A DNA stretch of 64,000 nucleotides from the NCBI GenBank assembly GCA_963573385.1, contig CAUYLG010005341.1, forward strand, positions 51,497 through 115,496, written 5' to 3'. Below the pieces are notes generated by a model, which worked only from the letters and a program-made list of their open reading frames with translations, searched no databases and had not been told where the DNA came from. Origin of the DNA: Cacajao melanocephalus (Eukaryota; Chordata; Mammalia; Primates; Pitheciidae). Positions 59,855-64,000 of the stretch are shown here, one piece after another (the first letter of the stretch is position 1; each line of letters opens with the position of its first letter). The position numbers and the translations under genes were made by a program.

Positions 59855-61570
59855 TATGCTATGATAGTTTTTTACTAGTGAGCTGAAGATATTTCATCTG
59901 TGTTTCTTCTGTGCATTCCCACCTCAGACTGCATGAGTAAAACCCACCATGAAATTCAAAGATCAATTTAAATTATGTAATGAAATAACAGAATGTCTTT
60001 GCATCAGTCATTTACAACTTACAAGTGGTAAATCTTTTGTTTCAATTATATGTCTAAGTTGAGTTTATATAGCACAAACACATAGCAAGTAATCTTTCTT
60101 TAGTATCATTAAAAGTTGACAGAATTATTTCTGGGATAAAAACTTGTTTAAATGATAAGGCTCTCTTCAGTTGTATGTTTGAAAAAAACTGTAGATTTTA
60201 AAAAATCCAATAACATATTGAGAAAGTACAAAAATCAGCAATAGACTCACTTCAAAATTGTCAGAAATATTGATTACAGTAAAAGTTTTTACTGAGCTAC
60301 GTTCAAGGATGAGTTTTAAATAAAAATCGCTAATTTAATCTTTAATCAAATGATTAGGATAAAATGGTTTAATAAAGAAAAATCTAATAATAGTTGACTA
60401 TTTCACACATATGTTTTGGATATAGTTAATACATTCAGCTCTATGGGTTTTTATAGTTACTACAATATTTTATAATAAAAATATTATTTGGTAAATATTT
60501 CTAGCAAGATCTAAATTACACTAAATTATAATTTTAATCTTCTTATCTCAATTTTCTTGACCTCTGTTAATAATACGAAGCTATGAAATTTCATAATTCT
60601 TATAATAGCCAAGTTCATCCAGTAATCTCGAATTACTTCTAATTATTGTTCTGTTGATAAACAAAATTTGAAGTCTGAATTATACTCAGTTCTAACATGT
60701 GCAATTGAATTGACTTTTGCCAGTCAGAGGTGGAAGCCAGATAAGACTTGGTATCTAAAAATGTCTTACCTATGCATCAACCTATATATGTCATAAAACT
60801 ATGACTATGGAGTTTCAATTACTCCTTGGCTTTTGGACAATATATAAACTAAAACATGTGGAAGATGACTTATTGGCCTATCTTTACTGTCTCCAGGAAT
60901 CTAAAACCTCCTCCATAATCTATTTCAACGTTTGCCAAAGTGTTTTTTTTTTATGGCTTATTCTTACACTTCACTTGAACTTTTTCATATGGTTTTGTAT
61001 TCTTGACCATAGCAGTACACACCTGTGCAATAATTACAAAATTTAGAAATGAATGAATATAAAACCCTCACATAGTTCTCTCAGCGGTTTACCTTCCTTA
61101 ACACACTTTCAAACCATTTATTTGATTCCTCTTTTTATTTTAGTTCAAATGTCAATGCAAACTGAATTCTCCTGGTCAAAATCTTTCCCCTGTATTTAAA
61201 CAGATATGTCATGATATTCATAGGTTTCCTTTAGCTATACAATATGCAGGATTGTTTAAATTATAGGTTTTCATGTCAAAGGACATTCTTATAGAACCAT
61301 CCCTGTATTGAATTTTGGTATTATGGTAGTACTATGAATGCCTTCCTTACATCTTTACTCTTATAATAATCCCCCAATGTGTCTCCCCTGCCTTCTGTCC
61401 CAGAATGGCAAACTGTTTTCATCCCCTGTGCCAACTCCAATTAATTGGTAATGGAAGCCCAGAATGCTACCTTGAGAAAGATTCTGAGAATACACCTGGG
61501 CTCAGTAGGGAGTTCCGTGTTGGATTAGTGAAGTCAGCACTGTGGCACTGCTCCAGCTCATCCTCTATGC
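59855..61570. other. Unassigned AT-rich sequence
   Basis: No gene recognised. Frame 60801-61046 has an ATG but no domain. Confidence 0.4.
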
Positions 61571-61574
61571 TGTC

Positions 61575-62050
61575 AGAGTGATCTTTCTAAAAGCACAGTC
61601 AGATTATATCAGCTCCCTGCTCCAAAGTCTTCATTTGTTCCCAACTGCCTGGCAAATCAAGTCCAAGTCTTTTGAAGATTGCCATTAAAAATTTGCCAAT
61701 GCTGGCTCCAAACATTCCTTACTATTTCTCTGCCATTTCATGCTCCTAGATACAATCACAGTACTGATGATTTCTTATATTTTGCATTTTCCCTTCTCTA
61801 TACCTTTATTCATAAATAGTCATTGGTCCAAATCTTACTTGCATATCAAAGTCCAGCTCAAATGCCATTTCCTCTATCTGACTTCGCTAGATTTCTTCAG
61901 GTATTCTTGGTAAAACCCTTCTCAACCTTCCCACAGTCTTGTAAAACTCTCTATATTTTTTGGTGAGCATCTCATTCTCCATTATTCAGCACTTTGTGCA
62001 ACATGCCTTTTTTACCTGTGAATCAACGTCTTTGTTTAATAATGAATTCT
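61575..62050 (+). mobile_element. L2 LINE 3' portion
   Basis: CAGAGTGATCTTTCTAAAAGCACAG, CAACTGCCTGGCAAATCAAGTCC, AGTCCAGCTCAAATGCCATTTCC and CATTATTCAGCACTTTGTGC follow the L2 3' region in order for ~470 bases. This is the clearest sense L2 of the window. Confidence 0.78.
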
Positions 62051-62589
62051 CATAAAGTACGCATAACATTATTTTAATCAGCATAGGTTTATAAATATAA
62101 CTTGGGCAACCTAGCACAAGTGTTCTACATTGCATTTTTTCTTTGTATAAATGGTACATACTGTGACAGCTAAATATCTAAGTGTGAGATATCACAGATA
62201 TCACAGGAAGAAATTCTATAGACAAAGTAGTAAAAAGCAATAGGTAAATTTCTGTGTTTTAACTGATAGAGTAGGTATTAGAACGTATGGCTGTTTTGAG
62301 ACCAAGTACTACGATATGCTTTCCAAGATGTTAGAATGTATTTGAATGAAAAAAAATAGTGTGTCAATGCATATGTGTGCATGCAAATGTGTACCACACA
62401 CACAATTAAACTTACTGCAATCACTAAGCTTTGCTTACATTTTAAACCAAGTCTCCTGATATCTCTTAATGCTGAAGTTATAATTTGGAACGTTAAATTT
62501 CAAATCTTGCTAAAAAGGAAATGTTCACAGAAACCCTAGCAGTGTTTCTGTAAAATATAGAATGTTCAAACACACGATAGTCTTGCTAA

Positions 62590-62905
62590 TCAAAGTGTGA
62601 TCTGTGGGCCAGCAGCATATGAGGAATGAGCTAAAAACTTGACAGAAATGCAGTATGTCTAGGCACATGTTCTCAGGATCTCCTGAGGGCTGTGTCATGG
62701 GTCATTGGTCACTCATATTTGGCTAAGAAGAAGAAGAGAAGAAGGAGGAGGAGGAAGGAGAAAAAGAAGAAGAGGAAGAGGAGGAGGAGGAGGAGGAAGA
62801 GGAAGAAGAAATGCATCATCTCACTAGCCACCAACTGAATCAGAGCCTGAATTTTAACAAGGTCCTCATGTCATTTTTATACGGATTATTGTTTGAGAAG
62901 CACTG
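62590..62905 (-). mobile_element. MER5A-like element, antisense, split by a purine tract
   Basis: The first part (AATCAAAGTGTGATCTGTGGGCC to ACAGAAATGCAG, up to ~62680) and the second part (ACTGAATCAGAGCCTGAATTTTAACAAGGTCC to GTTTGAGAAGCACTG, 62830-62905) are two halves of one MER5A. In between lie ~45 unassigned bases and the purine tract. Confidence 0.72.
62725..62811 (+). repeat. 87-nt uninterrupted purine tract (GAA/GGA repeats)
   Basis: Every base from 62725 to 62811 is A or G, arranged as AAG, GAGGAG and AGGAAG units. It sits inside a MER5 element. Such homopurine tracts can form intramolecular triplexes and are often length-polymorphic. Confidence 0.97.
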
Positions 62906-62944
62906 ATCTAGAAAACTAAATCACCTTAGAGCTTCAGAAAATAC

Positions 62945-63048
62945 TGACACATGGATCACCACCCCTAGAGACTGTGATTTAATGGTCTGGGTGTATCCTG
63001 TAAGTTGGGATTTTTAAAAGCTCCCCAAATATTGGTATTATTCAACCA
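62945..63048 (+). mobile_element. MER5-type fragment
   Basis: ATCACCACCCCTAGAGACTGTGATTTAATGGTCTGGGTG followed by TTTTTAAAAGCTCCCCAAATATTGG matches the internal and 3' part of MER5-type elements. Confidence 0.62.
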
Positions 63049-63049
63049 A

Positions 63050-63205
63050 AGCTGAGCAAACTTTGGTGGGCATTGGAATCACCAGGGAAACTTGGTAAAA
63101 ATATGAAGGGCCAGGCCTTTTGCTACTTTAAAAACTTGGGCCTCCGAGCCCAAAATTCTCTAGGTTTTTCTGACACACACTGAAGTTCGAGAGAAGCTGT
63201 TCTAG
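63050..63205 (+). mobile_element. MER5-type element, nearly complete
   Basis: GAGCAAACTTTGGTGGGCATTGGAATCACCAGG at the start and TGAAGTTCGAGAGAAGCTG at the end agree with MER5A/B order. Confidence 0.65.
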
Positions 63206-63321
63206 AGAAATTCTACTGTAGAAAATCTGGAAGTCTCCATTGTTCAGATGATGAATACTGATGAGATATGAATATATGCAGGCACATTTCCAAAGATACC
63301 CACCTAAAGTTTCTCACTCTA

Positions 63322-63365
63322 TGGTTATTTTAATAAAATACTAATCTGGTTATTTTAATAAAATA
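63322..63365 (+). repeat. Duplicated 19-mer, period 25
   Basis: TGGTTATTTTAATAAAATA is exact at 63322-63340 and 63347-63365. Confidence 0.95.
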
Positions 63366-63559
63366 GTATTATCTATGAAAGGGCTTTGAAGATGAAATTA
63401 ATATTACTAATCAGCTGACCTTAAAGATTATCTAAGTGAGCTCAATTTAATTACATGAGCCTTTATGAGAGTCAACCAGAGAAGACAGGAGGAAAACAGG
63501 AGATAAATAAAAGAATCTCACTTCAAAAGGGTCAACATCAGACTAGTTAACAACCTTAA

Positions 63560-63975
63560 AAGAAAGATCACAGAAAATGGAGATAAAGGAAAGAAATAAC
63601 ATGAGAGACTTTCCCAAAACTGAAACACATTTGTTTCCATATTGAAAAGGCCAATCGAAGAAAATAAAATGAAAAATAACAACATACCCACACAAAGAAG
63701 CATCACTGATATTTCAGACCACCAAACAATCATCATTTCCAGGAAGAAAGACAATCTCATCACATACAAAAGATTGAGTATTAGAATGCTGTAAGTCTTT
63801 CCAATAGCAACTCTGAAAGTTAAAAATCAATGCCATTAAAATTAAATGGAAATGATATTGAACTCAGAATTCTATCCCTAGCCAAAGTAGCAATTGTGCA
63901 TTAGGGTAAATTCAATGTTTACCTTCAAAGCACTGTGTCTTAAGAAACTATTAGAAATATGAGTCCAAAAAGAGC
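63560..63975 (+). mobile_element. L1M ORF1-region fragment
   Basis: ACTTTCCCAAAACTGAAACACA, CATATTGAAAAGGCCAATCG, a CATCACTGATATTTCAGACCACC block, and GAACTCAGAATTCTATCCCTAGCCAAA agree in order with the 3' half of ORF1 in old L1M elements. The frame is broken by stops. The 21-base A run that follows touches the window edge, so it is open whether the element continues. Confidence 0.7.
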
Positions 63976-64000
63976 AAAAAAAAAAAAAAAAAAAAAAAAG

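Noticed and set aside
63978..63999. Poly(A) run as the tail of a retroposed gene
   Set aside because: It follows an L1M ORF1-region fragment and meets the window edge. The element could continue, so a tail cannot be claimed.

Overview
This is AT-rich nuclear DNA from a primate, most likely human. The evidence is several dimeric Alu elements, an L1P-type 3' end, a HERV-L provirus, an LTR of the same superfamily, and a dense background of ancient mammalian repeats (MIR, L2, MER5, MER20). I see no intact protein-coding gene, no spliced gene model, and no rRNA, tRNA or CRISPR array. Almost all short open reading frames lie in repeats, microsatellites or unconstrained AT-rich DNA. The window reads as intergenic or deep intronic sequence.

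Layout. 0-3.4 kb: an old L1 ORF2-derived segment (+) interrupted by an Alu, then a MIR and an L1M-like 3' UTR. 3.9-4.2 kb: an old Alu. 4.2-8.8 kb: mostly unassigned sequence with one MIR and one well-paired small hairpin. 8.87-10.03 kb: a near full-length processed pseudogene of EAPP on the minus strand, framed by a perfect 16-bp target-site duplication. 10-17.1 kb: unassigned DNA with L2, MIR and Alu fragments, ending in an antisense L2. 17.165-23.98 kb: a HERV-L provirus with two MLT2A-like LTRs, gag, protease, RT, RNase H, integrase and dUTPase remnants in canonical order, and no recognisable env. 24-32 kb: mostly unassigned, with an L1P 3' end carrying target-site duplications. 32.1-34 kb: two L2 copies tail to tail, one reaching the RT domain. 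34-51 kb: MIR and L2 debris, a free-left-monomer Alu, a full Alu, two copies of one TA-flanked DNA-transposon MITE, and an L1M 3' end. 51.96-52.41 kb: a solo MLT2-like LTR. 53.9-56.7 kb: L2, MER20 and two antisense Alus. 59.7-64 kb: a truncated Alu, an L2, a cluster of MER5 fragments split by an 87-nt pure-purine tract, and an L1M ORF1-region fragment at the right edge.

Nothing here works together as a pathway. The shared theme is layered retroposition: MIR and L2 oldest, then MER5, MER20 and the TA-flanked MITEs, then L1M, MLT2 and HERV-L, then Alu, L1P and the EAPP retrocopy. Host and viral frames have all decayed to different degrees. The best-preserved viral frame is a 241-codon integrase stretch whose third catalytic acid has become alanine. 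Family names come from remembered consensus patterns, not a database search. Boundaries of old repeats are accurate only to tens of bases.
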